A stretch of 64,000 bases of DNA from Sulfurimonas crateris (GTDB lineage Bacteria > Campylobacterota > Campylobacteria > Campylobacterales > Sulfurimonadaceae), in the NCBI GenBank assembly GCA_945883795.1, contig CAMCYC010000004.1, forward strand, positions 1 to 64,000, given 5' to 3'. Below, piece by piece: positions 52,001 through 62,379 of the stretch; the stretch's first letter is position 1; each line of letters starts with the position of its first letter. The translations under genes and the position numbers were made by a program. The notes beneath the pieces are model-generated. The model was not told the DNA's origin and made no database searches. It was given only the letters and a program-made list of their open reading frames with translations.

Positions 52001-52328
52001 AAAAAATATCAGTGCATTAGGAATTGAGATAGCTATTGATGATTTTGGCACAGGCTATTCTTCACTTGCATATTTAAAAAGACTTCCAGTAGATAAACTA
52101 AAAATAGACCAATCTTTTGTGCGAGATTTACCAACTGATGAAGAGGATTGTGCTATCTCTAAAGCGGTAATTGCTTTAGCCAATAGTTTAAATTTACGAA
52201 TTATTGCTGAGGGTGTCGAAACAAAAGAACAAAAAGAATTTTTGGTAGAAAATGGATGCTTTAATATTCAAGGATATTTGTATTCTCGCCCAATTCCTTA
52301 TAACGAGATGACACAATATCTACAATAA
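49029..52328 (+). CDS. FIST-PAS-PAS-GGDEF-EAL protein
   Basis: FIST-type N-terminus (IIGATTDGEICEGEV, GGMAGDGGNF), two PAS segments, GGDEF intact, EALVRWKHP EAL domain. Confidence 0.92.
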   Translation: MQTYNIYYDSKEQFYNYLEKNSIQDNNKLLIQIFTSLSARDAIATLLDTITSFLPQATIIGATTDGEICEGEVTTDTTVISLTQFQDTQLKVAIVQNCLSSEEYGEEIAKQLSVDDAKIIITFSDGLSMDGEEYLNGIYSINHNILTAGGMAGDGGNFLQTYIFTKDTIISQGAVGVALINPQLQIQTDYSFDWLSIGKSMTITEVKKNRVYTIDNISAHDIYKKYLGEDIAKGLPAIGIEYPMIIQRANDNLARAVLATHEDGSLSFAGDFKVGDIVKIGYGNAQMILNHSKELKSKIEKKPIESIFIYSCMARRRFMPDRIGLEIIPLTQIANVAGFFTYGEFFSLERKNELLNQTMTILALSESKEIQNREIELVPNVALNDYQKSIKALSHILDVTTQELAHENANLLKIAKEIQAREDSLNLAQEVGHFGSWEIDLRTKKTIWSKQNYRIYKETSDAVLTLETFMQRLLPEDRVKAMQTLDNLRDGCVHTVELRAKRMDGVIINILLNGKLLFDVNNNPLKMIGTTLDVTQEVQTKLKEREQSQILEQIHDSVVSTDLNEIITHWNNGATLMHGYTALEMIGQSIWILYRPEDTSKVQSVKEIVLRNGFYNHEIKKIRKDGTIIDTDVSLSLLRDENGQVFGITRYSQDITQKKIAEQEISAQNELIYFQDNYDYLTKLPNRNLFNTTLVQTIKNTEKKNGSFVLFLLDLDNFKNINDTFGHEYGDEVLKIVTKRLLSCIQEHGIFARLGGDEFALIVEDILDVERILKIAQTMIDNMREKITIQEQDLYVSVSIGISLYPEDATTKDELLKFADSAMYKAKDEGRNNYQFYASSLTAKAFERVVLESSMRIALVENQFIVYYQPQTDARTDTLIGMEALVRWKHPTIGLISPDKFIPLAEETGMIIPLDRYVMKQAMSDFKNWYDLGLNPGILALNLSLKQLKSPDFFSFLENIISEIGFNVKWLELEITESQMMQDPMKTISILKNISALGIEIAIDDFGTGYSSLAYLKRLPVDKLKIDQSFVRDLPTDEEDCAISKAVIALANSLNLRIIAEGVETKEQKEFLVENGCFNIQGYLYSRPIPYNEMTQYLQ

Positions 52329-52496
52329 TAGGAAAAATATTTTGATACATAAGATACAAAAATATACAACTACAAACAGTTTAGTTTTAGTTGAGATTAT
52401 TTCTAGAACTTGCATTAGAGCAAAAAATAATTGGTTCTATTTTAGTTGTCATGAAGATAGCAGATTTGTATAAAAAGGGTAAAATTTAAGTAATTC

Positions 52497-53006
52497 ATGA
52501 GTAACATGCAACTTATGAAAAAACTTTACATAATAAGACACGCCAAATCTAGTTGGAATAAATTAAATTTAGAAGATTTTGATAGACCTTTGAATAAAAG
52601 GGGTAAAAAAGATGCCCCTTTTATGGGTAAAATACTTCTAGAAAAAGGTGTTATTCCTGATGTTATTATCTCGAGTCCTGCAAAAAGAGCAAAACAAACC
52701 TCTATAAGAATTGCAAAAGAATTACGCTTTAAAAAAGTAATTATTTTTGATAAAAAAATATATGAAGCTGGTCCTAGTGTTTTAGAGCAAATTTTGTTCT
52801 CTTTTGATAATATAAATAATACTATTTTATTAGTTGGTCATAATCCAGGATTAAATATTTTAGTGGGAAATCTTGTCCATTTTCACGGAAATATTCCAAC
52901 ATCGGGGATTATTGAACTCTCTTTTGATTGTGAACGCTGGAGTGAGATTAGTCCTAAAAATGCCACTTTAGTTTCATTTGATTACCCCAAACGACATAAT
53001 CTTTAA
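52497..53006 (+). CDS. SixA-like histidine phosphatase
   Basis: LYIIRHAKSSWNK RHA motif, FDRPLNKRGKKDAPFMG, LLVGHNPG. True start may be the internal ATG at 52515. Confidence 0.9.
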   Translation: MSNMQLMKKLYIIRHAKSSWNKLNLEDFDRPLNKRGKKDAPFMGKILLEKGVIPDVIISSPAKRAKQTSIRIAKELRFKKVIIFDKKIYEAGPSVLEQILFSFDNINNTILLVGHNPGLNILVGNLVHFHGNIPTSGIIELSFDCERWSEISPKNATLVSFDYPKRHNL

Positions 53007-54124
53007 TGTATGATATAGCTATCATTGGTGCTGGTATCAATGGTTGCAGTGTTGCTTATGAGTTTGCAAATTCTGGTAAAAAAGTGATTCTTTTTGATGA
53101 GCAAGGTGTTGCGGGTGGTGGCAGTGGTGCAGCAGGTGCTTTTATCTCCCCAAAATTCTCAAAAGCTGGGGATTTAAAAGAGTTACTCCATGACGCTTTC
53201 GTTTATAGCTTAGATTTTTACGAAAAAAACTTTCCCTCCTATCTCACTAAAGCACCTCTTTTACATATTGCTCAAGATGAAGAAGACTCTGCTATTTTGA
53301 AATATTACAAACTCAATACCTCTTTTGCACTCAAAACTCCCTCAAATACAGTTTTAAATTCTCTTCGTGCAGAAGTGAAGATGCAAGAAAATCTTTGCAT
53401 GGATGGTGGCGTTGTAGATGCTTCTGGTGTTTGTTATGCCATGAGTAAATCGCTCAAATTTGTGCAAGAAAAAGTGAAAACTTTGGTAGAAAAAGATGCA
53501 ATGTGGGTACTCAATGAAAAATATTTAGCAACCCATGTAGTTTTTGCAACAGGTGCTTATGAGAGTATACTCAAAGAGCCATATATAAAACTTCGAGGTG
53601 TTTGGGGACACCGTATTGATATAAAAACTACAACACAAAATACAAGTTCAATCCACCAATTTGTATCAATTTCACCCTCTAAAAATGGAGTTTTAGCGAT
53701 TGGTGCGACACACAATGTCCATTACCATCCCCAACTAGCAACTATGCCTTATGAGGTTGAAGAGGGAAGACTTGAGTTGCTTGAAAAAGCCTCAAGAACA
53801 TTGAAATTAGATAATATAGAGATTCTCAAAGATTATACAGGGCTTCGGTCTGGTTCGTTTGATTATCTCCCTTTAGTTGGAAAACTGGTAAACTCAGAAC
53901 AAACACTTGCACAAAAAAATGGTAATTTTAAAACCAAAAATCCAAACTACGAGAGTTACGCTTATTATCCAAATCTTTACATGATAAACGGAAGTGGCGG
54001 ATACGGTTTTGTGCTTGCTCCTTATTTGGCAAAAATGTTAAGAGAGTTTGTTTTAGAAGATAAAAAAATTGATGCAAGAGTGAATCCTGCGAGGTTCTTT
54101 GCCCGTTGGGCAAAGAAAATTTAA
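53006..54124 (+). CDS. FAD-dependent oxidoreductase, MnmC C-terminal domain/DadA-like
   Basis: IAIIGAGINGCSVAYEFANSGKKVILFDE, GGGSGAAGAFISPKFS, GLRSGSFDYLPLVG. Confidence 0.82.
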   Translation: MYDIAIIGAGINGCSVAYEFANSGKKVILFDEQGVAGGGSGAAGAFISPKFSKAGDLKELLHDAFVYSLDFYEKNFPSYLTKAPLLHIAQDEEDSAILKYYKLNTSFALKTPSNTVLNSLRAEVKMQENLCMDGGVVDASGVCYAMSKSLKFVQEKVKTLVEKDAMWVLNEKYLATHVVFATGAYESILKEPYIKLRGVWGHRIDIKTTTQNTSSIHQFVSISPSKNGVLAIGATHNVHYHPQLATMPYEVEEGRLELLEKASRTLKLDNIEILKDYTGLRSGSFDYLPLVGKLVNSEQTLAQKNGNFKTKNPNYESYAYYPNLYMINGSGGYGFVLAPYLAKMLREFVLEDKKIDARVNPARFFARWAKKI

Positions 54125-54870
54125 CTAATTTTTTGGATAGTTGGAGGGTTTGTTCTAAACGCATTTTTAAAAGCGTTTGCACGAATATCTCTCATTTTTC
54201 CAGTTGCCATGGGTGCTAAAAAATAAGCATTTTCTACACACTCATTTTCATGCTGATTGTTATCATAAGTAAACGCAATCACTTTTCCAAGTTTTGCAAT
54301 ATGGGTAGATAAATTTTTAGCATAACTGATAATATCTTTATGGTGTCTATCATGTTTATGACCACTTCCAAAATAGACAAATTTACCATTTAACCTAATA
54401 TTTAAATAGTCTTGATAGTTAAGGTTTTTGTCATAACGGGTGAGCTGATTTGAACTATATTTACCCAAATCTGCATCAAACTCTTCAAGAATTGGAGTGG
54501 GTTCAATATCTGGTCTATTGATATTAAAGAGGTATTTTATCTCTATAAGCTGACCTCTATAGCCATCTTTTATGGATTTTGCAAAAATGTGCATAAGCTC
54601 ATTTAATGCCAATTCATGAAACTCATCATCAAACTCAAACCCTTGGTCTGCAAGTTTTTTATTTGTATGAAAGCCAATTGGGCTTATGGTTGGATTATAT
54701 AAAAATATAGTTCCTGCGACTGTTTTGCGTTTTTTTCCAAGTAACTCTTCAAATTCATCTTTCGTTATCTTTATATCTTCTCGCTCTTCATCTTTTTCAT
54801 TGATATAAATATAGTGTTGTGTTAAATATTCTATATCAAAATTTGTTGAAAATTTTCCAAATGTTTGCAT
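54121..54870 (-). CDS. Hypothetical protein
   Basis: 249-aa ORF convergent with and overlapping the preceding gene by 4 nt; no domain recognised. Confidence 0.65.
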   Translation of the reverse strand: MQTFGKFSTNFDIEYLTQHYIYINEKDEEREDIKITKDEFEELLGKKRKTVAGTIFLYNPTISPIGFHTNKKLADQGFEFDDEFHELALNELMHIFAKSIKDGYRGQLIEIKYLFNINRPDIEPTPILEEFDADLGKYSSNQLTRYDKNLNYQDYLNIRLNGKFVYFGSGHKHDRHHKDIISYAKNLSTHIAKLGKVIAFTYDNNQHENECVENAYFLAPMATGKMRDIRANAFKNAFRTNPPTIQKIS

Positions 54871-54991
54871 CTAAATCCTTCGTTATAATTAGGCGAATTA
54901 TACTCTAATCAAAGAGAAAAATATTCTTAAGAACAATGTTATTGTTTATAAGATAAAATAATACTATTTAATTTTTGGAAGATAACACACT

Positions 54992-56713
54992 ATGAAAATA
55001 CCTAAAATCCTTATTGTAGATGATAAATATGCAAGCATTCTTTCCTTGAAAACTATACTTAAAAAAGTAAATGCTGAATTTATTAGTGCAAGTTCTGGAA
55101 ATGAGGCACTTGCCTCTGTTTTAGAACATGAAATCATGCTGATTTTACTAGATGTAAACATGCCTGATATGGATGGTTTTGAAGTTGCGTCTTTATTAAG
55201 AGAGGAGGAATTAACTAAATATATTCCTATTATTTTTCTTACAGCTATGGATAGAAATAATTATAATATTCGCCAAGGGTATAGTGTTGGCGGTGTTGAT
55301 TTTCTTTATAAGCCGATTGACCCATTTGTTTTAGTCTCAAAAATTAAAATTTTTTTAGATTTATGGAGTTTAAAAGAGACTCTGCAAGAAGAAATTATAC
55401 TCCGTAAAAATAAAGAGCAAGAGATAGAATTTATCTCAGGGCATGACACTCTTACAGGATTATATAATAGAAGAAAATTTCATGCTAAATTATCTGACGA
55501 AATCAAACGGGCACAACGGGAAAATACGACATTTGCACTCCTATTTTTAGACCTTGATGGATTTAAAAAAGTAAATGATACACTCGGACATAATGCAGGT
55601 GATTATTTGCTCAAAGTGATTGCAGATGCCTTTAAACGAGAAGTGCGTGATTATGATATTATTGCTCGATATGGTGGCGATGAGTTTGTTATTTTGTTGC
55701 TTAATATTGATACAAACTATGATATTTTTGAGAGACTTAATCGACTTATTGCAACTGCTTCAAAAATCTATTTTTACGGTACTCATGAAATACAAGTTGG
55801 TGTGAGCATTGGGGTGTCCATGTATCCAGAACATGGAGCAAAAGATACAGAATTATTGACGCATGCAGATACGGCTATGTATCTAGCAAAAGAGCAAGGT
55901 AAAAATTGTTTTAGATTTTATAATCAAGAGCTAAATAGCCAACTCAAACGCCGTTTACTTTTAGATAAACATATTAAAAAAGCGTTACAAAACAATGAGT
56001 TTGAATTATTTTTCCAGCCTGTTATGAATCTTCAGACCAAAGAGATAGTAGGTGGCGAATCGTTATTAAGATGGAAAAATGAAACTCTTGGGCAAGTTCC
56101 TCCTGATGAGTTTATCTCTATAGCTGAGATGAATGGGATGATACATCAGATAGGAATATGGGTTTTGGAAGAAACTTTGAAAATCATGCAAGAGTATCCA
56201 GATTTACACATGGCGATAAATGCATCAAGTTTACAATTTATGAATAATCAACTTTATGATGCACTTGCTTTGAATATTGCACAAGGTAAACTCAATCCAC
56301 AAAAGCTTGAAGTGGAGATTACAGAGGGGTTACTTTTAGATGCAGAAAAAATTGGAGCAAGTAGATTATTTGCAATCAGTGGACTTGGTATCTCTTTATC
56401 TATAGATGATTTTGGTACTGGTTACTCTTCTTTGAGTTATCTCAAACGATGTCCTGTCAATACTGTTAAAATAGATAAAAGTTTTGTGATAAATATTCCA
56501 AATACTGAGGATGAAGCGTTGTGTAAAGCCATTATTGCGATGGCGGAAGCGTTGGGTCTTAAAGTAATAGCAGAGGGTGTGGAGACATTAGAACAAGAAC
56601 TTTTTTTGACAAAAAACGGGTGTGAATTTTCACAAGGATATTATCTTTCTAAACCACTCCCAAAATCTGAATTTATAAAGTTTTTAAAGCAGAGGAGATA
56701 CAAAGATGAATAA
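54992..56713 (+). CDS. Response regulator-GGDEF-EAL protein
   Basis: REC (LLDVNMPDMDGFE), GGDEF with RDYD I-site, ESLLRWKNE, LSIDDFGTGYSS, IAEGVET. Confidence 0.94.
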   Translation: MKIPKILIVDDKYASILSLKTILKKVNAEFISASSGNEALASVLEHEIMLILLDVNMPDMDGFEVASLLREEELTKYIPIIFLTAMDRNNYNIRQGYSVGGVDFLYKPIDPFVLVSKIKIFLDLWSLKETLQEEIILRKNKEQEIEFISGHDTLTGLYNRRKFHAKLSDEIKRAQRENTTFALLFLDLDGFKKVNDTLGHNAGDYLLKVIADAFKREVRDYDIIARYGGDEFVILLLNIDTNYDIFERLNRLIATASKIYFYGTHEIQVGVSIGVSMYPEHGAKDTELLTHADTAMYLAKEQGKNCFRFYNQELNSQLKRRLLLDKHIKKALQNNEFELFFQPVMNLQTKEIVGGESLLRWKNETLGQVPPDEFISIAEMNGMIHQIGIWVLEETLKIMQEYPDLHMAINASSLQFMNNQLYDALALNIAQGKLNPQKLEVEITEGLLLDAEKIGASRLFAISGLGISLSIDDFGTGYSSLSYLKRCPVNTVKIDKSFVINIPNTEDEALCKAIIAMAEALGLKVIAEGVETLEQELFLTKNGCEFSQGYYLSKPLPKSEFIKFLKQRRYKDE

Positions 56714-59700
56714 GTGGTCTATAAAAGCAAAGTTAAATATAGTTTTTTCAATTATCTTATTTTTTGTTCTTTTTTTATCTGGATATAGTATTTACAATAC
56801 TCATAAATTATCAGATGGTTTTATCCGATACAAAGATATGAGTAAAAATATTTTATTGGCAAGTGATATTCAATTTAACATGTTAAAAGGATTAACATAT
56901 TTTAAAGACTATATTAAAACTATGAGTACAAATGATATAAATGATTTTCATAATTCCTACATAAAAACAACAGGTTTGATAGAAAAATTACTAGAAAAAA
57001 CTCAAAATCATACGCAATTACTTAAATTTATAGAGATGTTGAATGAATTGAAAAAATATGATTTGAGTTTTTCTAAAGTTGTAAATTATATGAATGAAAG
57101 AAACGAGATTACTCATAATAATTTTGATATTCATGGAGCTGAGATGATTGAACTTTTGAGTGAAGTTGCCTACACTTCAACTGAAGATAAAGTAAGTCAT
57201 GTAGCTTTGAATGCTGATAATGGAATTCACACAGTATTATTGGTAAGACTTTATACTGTGAAATATTTGACATCAAGCTTTTTTCCCGATGCAAAAAGAG
57301 CAAAGGTAGAGTTACAAAATTTACGAAATAATTTGCTAGAACTTCAAAAAGAGATGGAAAATTTAGGAAGAATTGCAGATATAAAAAGGGTCATAGAACT
57401 TATTGATATCTATGAAAAAGGTCTTGATAGAGTTGTTGTGATTATTAGAGAGAGTGATAAAATTATTCAAGATGAACTCAATTTCATTGGTTTAGAGATT
57501 GGAATGTTGGTAGAAAATGTCCAAACATCAATTCAAGCAGAGCAGGAAAAAATTGGTAAAGAGGTGCTAAAACTTGATAAAAGCATTATAAGCACTTCTG
57601 TTTTAGTCTCTTCTTTAGTGCTTTTATTTGTGCTTTTACTGAGCTATTTAATTTCACGAAATATTGGACATTCCCTTTCTTTACTTCATATAGCGATTAA
57701 AAATTTATTGAGTAAGAGAAATAGAAGTGCTCGTATAAATATAAGTACAACCGATGAAATAAGTGCCATCTCTCAAGATTTTAATCTCTATCTCAAAACA
57801 ATAGAAAACGATTATATAGAGGATGAGAAGCTGATAGAAAAAGCAAAACTTATTGCACAAGGCAATTATGAAACTATCATTTATCCACGAAATGATGAAG
57901 ATACTTTAGGTCTATTATTGCAAAATATCACACAAACATTAAAAGATTTTGCGAAAATTACTAATTCTGTGGCAAATGGAGATTTACAAACAAGCGTAGA
58001 GGTCAAAAGTGAGAATGATATACTTGCTATTTCTTTGAATAAAATGGTAGATATTCTCAAAGATGTTGCACAAAAAGCTGATGAAATTTCTCGTGGCAAC
58101 TACGATTTGGAGATAATTCCAAAAAATAATAAAGATATTTTGAGTATAGCTTTACAAAAAATGACACTTAAATTACGAAGCTTATTTAATGAAAGAGAGA
58201 TAACGGAGTGGACACAAACTGCTCAAGTGAATGTAGCAAATATTTTACGACTTGATACCACTGTTGAGCTGTTAAGTCAAAATCTTCTTGAAAAAATTAG
58301 TCAATATACAAATGCTTTTGTTGGCTCTTTGTATATGAAAGATGATGAATACTCTTTAGAACTAAGTGCTGTTTATGCACATGCAAACAAGAAATCACTT
58401 CAAAGAAAAATTGAACTGGGTGAGGGGATAGTAGGTCAAGCTGCAAAAGAGGATAGGATTATCATCATGAAGCATGTTCCAAAAGATTATATTTCCATTC
58501 AATCAAGCTTAGGACAAAGTGTTTCTCTTCATTTGATAGTGATACCGTTTTCTTATAAAGGGGATTTGCGTGGCGTTTTAGAACTTGGATATTTTGAAGA
58601 GATTGATACTAAAATAGTTTCGTTATTGGAACTTTTAAGAGAAAGTTTTGGTATCGCATTTGAAAATATTCTGGCAAAAGATAGACTTCATAAAGCACTT
58701 TTTAAAGAGCAATCTATCTCAGAAGAGTTACAAGTGCAAGAGGAAGAGTTGCGTGTAAGCAATGAAAGTTTGGTTATTCAAAGTAAAAAATTACAAGCTC
58801 AAAAAGATGCTCTTGAACAATCTGCTATTGAAATAAAAACAAAAGCAAGAGAGATAGAGTTAGCAAGTAAATATAAATCAGAATTTTTAGCCAATATGAG
58901 TCATGAACTACGAACTCCGCTTAATAGTTTATTGATATTAGCATACTCTTTGAGTCTGAATGAAGAGAATCATCTTTCCAAAGATGAGGTGGAATCTGCT
59001 GAAGTTATTTATGAAAGTGGGCAACATTTACTTTCGTTAATCAATGATGTTTTGGATATTGCCAAAGTTGAAGCGGGTAAAATGGTCATAAATCAAGAGC
59101 GTATAAATAGCGGTGAACTTTTGCATGATATAAACAAACGATTTGCACATATGGCAAAAGATAAAAATATCACTTTTGAAACTATCAAATCCGAAAATAT
59201 GGTGCATGAATTTATAAGCGATAAAGTAAAAGTAACGCAGATATTGACAAATCTTATCTCTAACGCACTGAAATTCACAAAAGAAGGTGGGGTTTTTGTA
59301 AATTTATTGCGTCATGAAAATCAACTTTATTTTAGTGTTCGTGATGATGGTATTGGAATAGAAATAGATAAACAAGCAACTATTTTTGAGGCTTTTAAAC
59401 AAGCTGATAATTCAACTACGAGAACTTATGGCGGTACGGGTTTGGGACTCTCTATTGCTCTAAATTTTGCAAAACTTTTAGGTGGTAATATTACTCTCAA
59501 AAGTGAATTAGGAGTAGGGAGTGAGTTTACTTTGATACTTCCATGTATTGTAGGTATTTATGAGGCAACAAAACCAATAGAACAAGAGTATATTGTCATG
59601 CAAGAAAAAATGGTTTTTCTATTTTTGGACGATAGAGAGAGTTTAGATAAAACAAAACCACTTTTCCTTATTATAGAAGATGACATGAAGTTTGCAAAAA

Positions 59701-60791
59701 TATTGTATAACAGTTGCAAGGAAAAAGGGTATCAAGCTATTGTTGCAGTAGATGGTGAGAGCGGACTTAATTTAGCATCGCAGTACGATTTTAGTGGAAT
59801 TATCCTCGATTATATGCTTCCTGGATATAACGGTGCAGACATTCTTACATTACTCAAGCAAAATCCAAAGACGCAATATACTCCAGTACATATCATGAGT
59901 GCTGTAGATAATCTTATGAACATGAAAGAGCTAGGAGCTATAGGTCAGCTCACAAAACCAGTATCAAAAGAACAAATTCATACAGTTTTAGAAGAGCTTA
60001 AAAAATATAATAATGATTTGGATTTATTGCTACTAAATATCGAAGATGCCTCATTGCAAGAACTTCTTACAAAAGAAAAAGTCTCTTTTTCAGTCGCTTT
60101 GGATACTACTCAAGGGCTAAAACTTTTACAAGAAAATACCTATTCAGCGATAATTTTAGGTATTAATTTGTCAAATATGCAAGATTATCACCTTCTCGAA
60201 AATATAGAGGAAAACAAAAATATTATCAATAAACCTCCAATTATTATCTGTACAGACAGAGAATTAAATGATGCTGAATATGACAAACTTCAAAGTTATT
60301 CTCAGCGTATAATTGTTGATTCACTCGCCTCTCAAGAGAGATTATTAGATGAAATCTCTTTATTTACAAATCATGCAAAAAAGAATAATCTTTCCCAAAC
60401 AAGTCAAGAGACAAATATGCATTTAAGTGGAAAAGTTGTTTTACTTGTAGATGATGATATGAGAAATACCTACGCATTAGCCAAAATTCTTCGTCAAAGA
60501 AGTCTTACCGTACATATCGCTTCTGGTGGAAAAAGAGCTTTAAATCTCTTAGAAGAGATACCAAAAATTGATATTATATTAATGGATATTATGATGCCTG
60601 AAATGGATGGTTATGAAACTATCCAAGAGATTAAAAAAAATAACTTTTATGATAATATTCCTATTGTGGCATTGACTGCAAATGCAATGTCTGAGGATAA
60701 ACAAAAATGTCTAAATGCAGGTGCAAATGATTATATTACGAAGCCTGTTAATATAGATAAATTGATTGTGATGATACAAATGTGGCTATAA
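56706..60791 (+). CDS. Membrane hybrid histidine kinase: HAMP-GAF-HisKA-HATPase-REC-(degenerate REC)-REC
   Basis: 1361 aa; NMSHELRTPLNSLLILAY, NLISNALKFTKEGG, GGTGLGLSIA; receivers with GIILDYMLPGYNG and IILMDIMMPEMDGYE, and a central copy lacking the Asp. Confidence 0.92.
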   Translation: MNKWSIKAKLNIVFSIILFFVLFLSGYSIYNTHKLSDGFIRYKDMSKNILLASDIQFNMLKGLTYFKDYIKTMSTNDINDFHNSYIKTTGLIEKLLEKTQNHTQLLKFIEMLNELKKYDLSFSKVVNYMNERNEITHNNFDIHGAEMIELLSEVAYTSTEDKVSHVALNADNGIHTVLLVRLYTVKYLTSSFFPDAKRAKVELQNLRNNLLELQKEMENLGRIADIKRVIELIDIYEKGLDRVVVIIRESDKIIQDELNFIGLEIGMLVENVQTSIQAEQEKIGKEVLKLDKSIISTSVLVSSLVLLFVLLLSYLISRNIGHSLSLLHIAIKNLLSKRNRSARINISTTDEISAISQDFNLYLKTIENDYIEDEKLIEKAKLIAQGNYETIIYPRNDEDTLGLLLQNITQTLKDFAKITNSVANGDLQTSVEVKSENDILAISLNKMVDILKDVAQKADEISRGNYDLEIIPKNNKDILSIALQKMTLKLRSLFNEREITEWTQTAQVNVANILRLDTTVELLSQNLLEKISQYTNAFVGSLYMKDDEYSLELSAVYAHANKKSLQRKIELGEGIVGQAAKEDRIIIMKHVPKDYISIQSSLGQSVSLHLIVIPFSYKGDLRGVLELGYFEEIDTKIVSLLELLRESFGIAFENILAKDRLHKALFKEQSISEELQVQEEELRVSNESLVIQSKKLQAQKDALEQSAIEIKTKAREIELASKYKSEFLANMSHELRTPLNSLLILAYSLSLNEENHLSKDEVESAEVIYESGQHLLSLINDVLDIAKVEAGKMVINQERINSGELLHDINKRFAHMAKDKNITFETIKSENMVHEFISDKVKVTQILTNLISNALKFTKEGGVFVNLLRHENQLYFSVRDDGIGIEIDKQATIFEAFKQADNSTTRTYGGTGLGLSIALNFAKLLGGNITLKSELGVGSEFTLILPCIVGIYEATKPIEQEYIVMQEKMVFLFLDDRESLDKTKPLFLIIEDDMKFAKILYNSCKEKGYQAIVAVDGESGLNLASQYDFSGIILDYMLPGYNGADILTLLKQNPKTQYTPVHIMSAVDNLMNMKELGAIGQLTKPVSKEQIHTVLEELKKYNNDLDLLLLNIEDASLQELLTKEKVSFSVALDTTQGLKLLQENTYSAIILGINLSNMQDYHLLENIEENKNIINKPPIIICTDRELNDAEYDKLQSYSQRIIVDSLASQERLLDEISLFTNHAKKNNLSQTSQETNMHLSGKVVLLVDDDMRNTYALAKILRQRSLTVHIASGGKRALNLLEEIPKIDIILMDIMMPEMDGYETIQEIKKNNFYDNIPIVALTANAMSEDKQKCLNAGANDYITKPVNIDKLIVMIQMWL

Positions 60792-61621
60792 AAAATTTAA
60801 CACAAAATGAGATAGAACTCATTGAACTTGAACTTTTTTTAGAAGCACTACATAAACTTTATAGATACGATTTTAAGAATTATCTCAAATCGTATCTTCT
60901 TCGTCGTGTCAAAAATTTTGCTTTTGAAAATCAAGTAGACTCTATCTCTTCATTGATTCCGCTTATGATACAAGATAGTTTATTTGCGATAAAATTTGTC
61001 AATTACATGACAATTCAGTATTCGAGTTTATTTCGAGATGCTCTATTTTTCAAACAACTTTCAACAAATGTTTTTCCTTATTTAAGCACTTTTGCCCGTA
61101 TTAAAATTTGGATTGCAGGGTGTGCGAATGGTGAAGAGATATACTCTATGGTTATTTTGTTAAAAGAGGCAGGTTTACTTGAAAAAACAACGATATATGC
61201 TACCGATATTAGTCATGAAGCAATCTATCAAGCAAAATTAGGAATACTCAATGCGATTCATGCCAGAGATATCCAAGCGTATAATGATTCTGGTGGTATT
61301 GGAAGTTTAAGTGAGTATTTTGTACATGGCTATGGCGAATATAAAATAAAAGATTATCTTTTATCCAATGTGATTTTTGAAAAACATAATCTTATTGAAG
61401 ATAACCCTTTTGTTTTAGCACATCTTGTTTTATGTAGGAATGTCATGATTTATTTTAATCAAAAATTGCAAAATGATGTCTTTAAATTGCTCAATAACTC
61501 TCTTATGCTCAATGGATATTTAGGGATAGGGATGGATGAAAAACTTGAGTATTTAGATGATTCTTCTAATTTTAAAAGATTAAAAAATAGCATTAGTGTG
61601 TATAAAAAGTTGCCTCTATGA
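60782..61621 (+). CDS. CheR-type methyltransferase
   Basis: IWIAGCANGEEIYSMVILL, IYATDISHEAIYQAK, LVLCRNVMIYFNQ. Confidence 0.93.
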   Translation: MAIKNLTQNEIELIELELFLEALHKLYRYDFKNYLKSYLLRRVKNFAFENQVDSISSLIPLMIQDSLFAIKFVNYMTIQYSSLFRDALFFKQLSTNVFPYLSTFARIKIWIAGCANGEEIYSMVILLKEAGLLEKTTIYATDISHEAIYQAKLGILNAIHARDIQAYNDSGGIGSLSEYFVHGYGEYKIKDYLLSNVIFEKHNLIEDNPFVLAHLVLCRNVMIYFNQKLQNDVFKLLNNSLMLNGYLGIGMDEKLEYLDDSSNFKRLKNSISVYKKLPL

Positions 61622-62379
61622 TATATGCAATATTTATGATTTTTACACTTATCGTAGTTATAATTGCATTTTATCAATGGCAATATTTTATGATTTTTAC
61701 ACCAACTTATTACCGTGAAGATATTTTGGATGGGCATTTTGAGATGGTGAGTATTGTCATGTCAGACGGAGTTGCACTTGAAGGGGTTGTTTTTACTCCT
61801 GAGCATTTTGCATCAACACTTCTTTTTTTTGCAGGGAGAAGTGAAGATAGTATTGGATTGATAAAGAAATTATCTTTAACATTTACAAATACAAGAATTA
61901 TTACTTTTAATTACCGCTCTTATGGTAAAAATAAAGGGAGTATAAATGAAAAAAATATGTTAGAAGATAGTCTTAAAATAGCACAAATAGTGCAAAAAAA
62001 TTATGGAGATTTTTACCTTTTAGGATTTTCAATAGGTTCAAGTGTTGCTTCTTTTGTAGCAAGTCAGCAGAGTGTGATTGCACTTTTTTTGATTGGTGCT
62101 TTTGATAGCATGGTAGGTTTGGTAAAACAAAAATATGGGGTAAATCTTTCTTGGATTTTGAGATATAAGTTTGATACTGCCACATTTCTTAGTAAAGTGG
62201 AAGCACCAACATATATTTTTGTGAGTAAAAGTGACGGCATCACCTATATACAAAATGCAAGAGCGTTACAAAAACATGGAAAAAGTATTGTGTTGTTTGA
62301 AGAATTAAACAATTTACATCACAAAGAGATACTTTGGGATGCAAGAGTTACAAATAAAATAAATGAGGTTTTATATTGA
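61618..62379 (+). CDS. Membrane-anchored alpha/beta hydrolase
   Basis: N-terminal TM; FLLGFSIGSSVASFVA (GxSxG), NYRSYGKNKGS. Confidence 0.85.
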   Translation: MIYAIFMIFTLIVVIIAFYQWQYFMIFTPTYYREDILDGHFEMVSIVMSDGVALEGVVFTPEHFASTLLFFAGRSEDSIGLIKKLSLTFTNTRIITFNYRSYGKNKGSINEKNMLEDSLKIAQIVQKNYGDFYLLGFSIGSSVASFVASQQSVIALFLIGAFDSMVGLVKQKYGVNLSWILRYKFDTATFLSKVEAPTYIFVSKSDGITYIQNARALQKHGKSIVLFEELNNLHHKEILWDARVTNKINEVLY

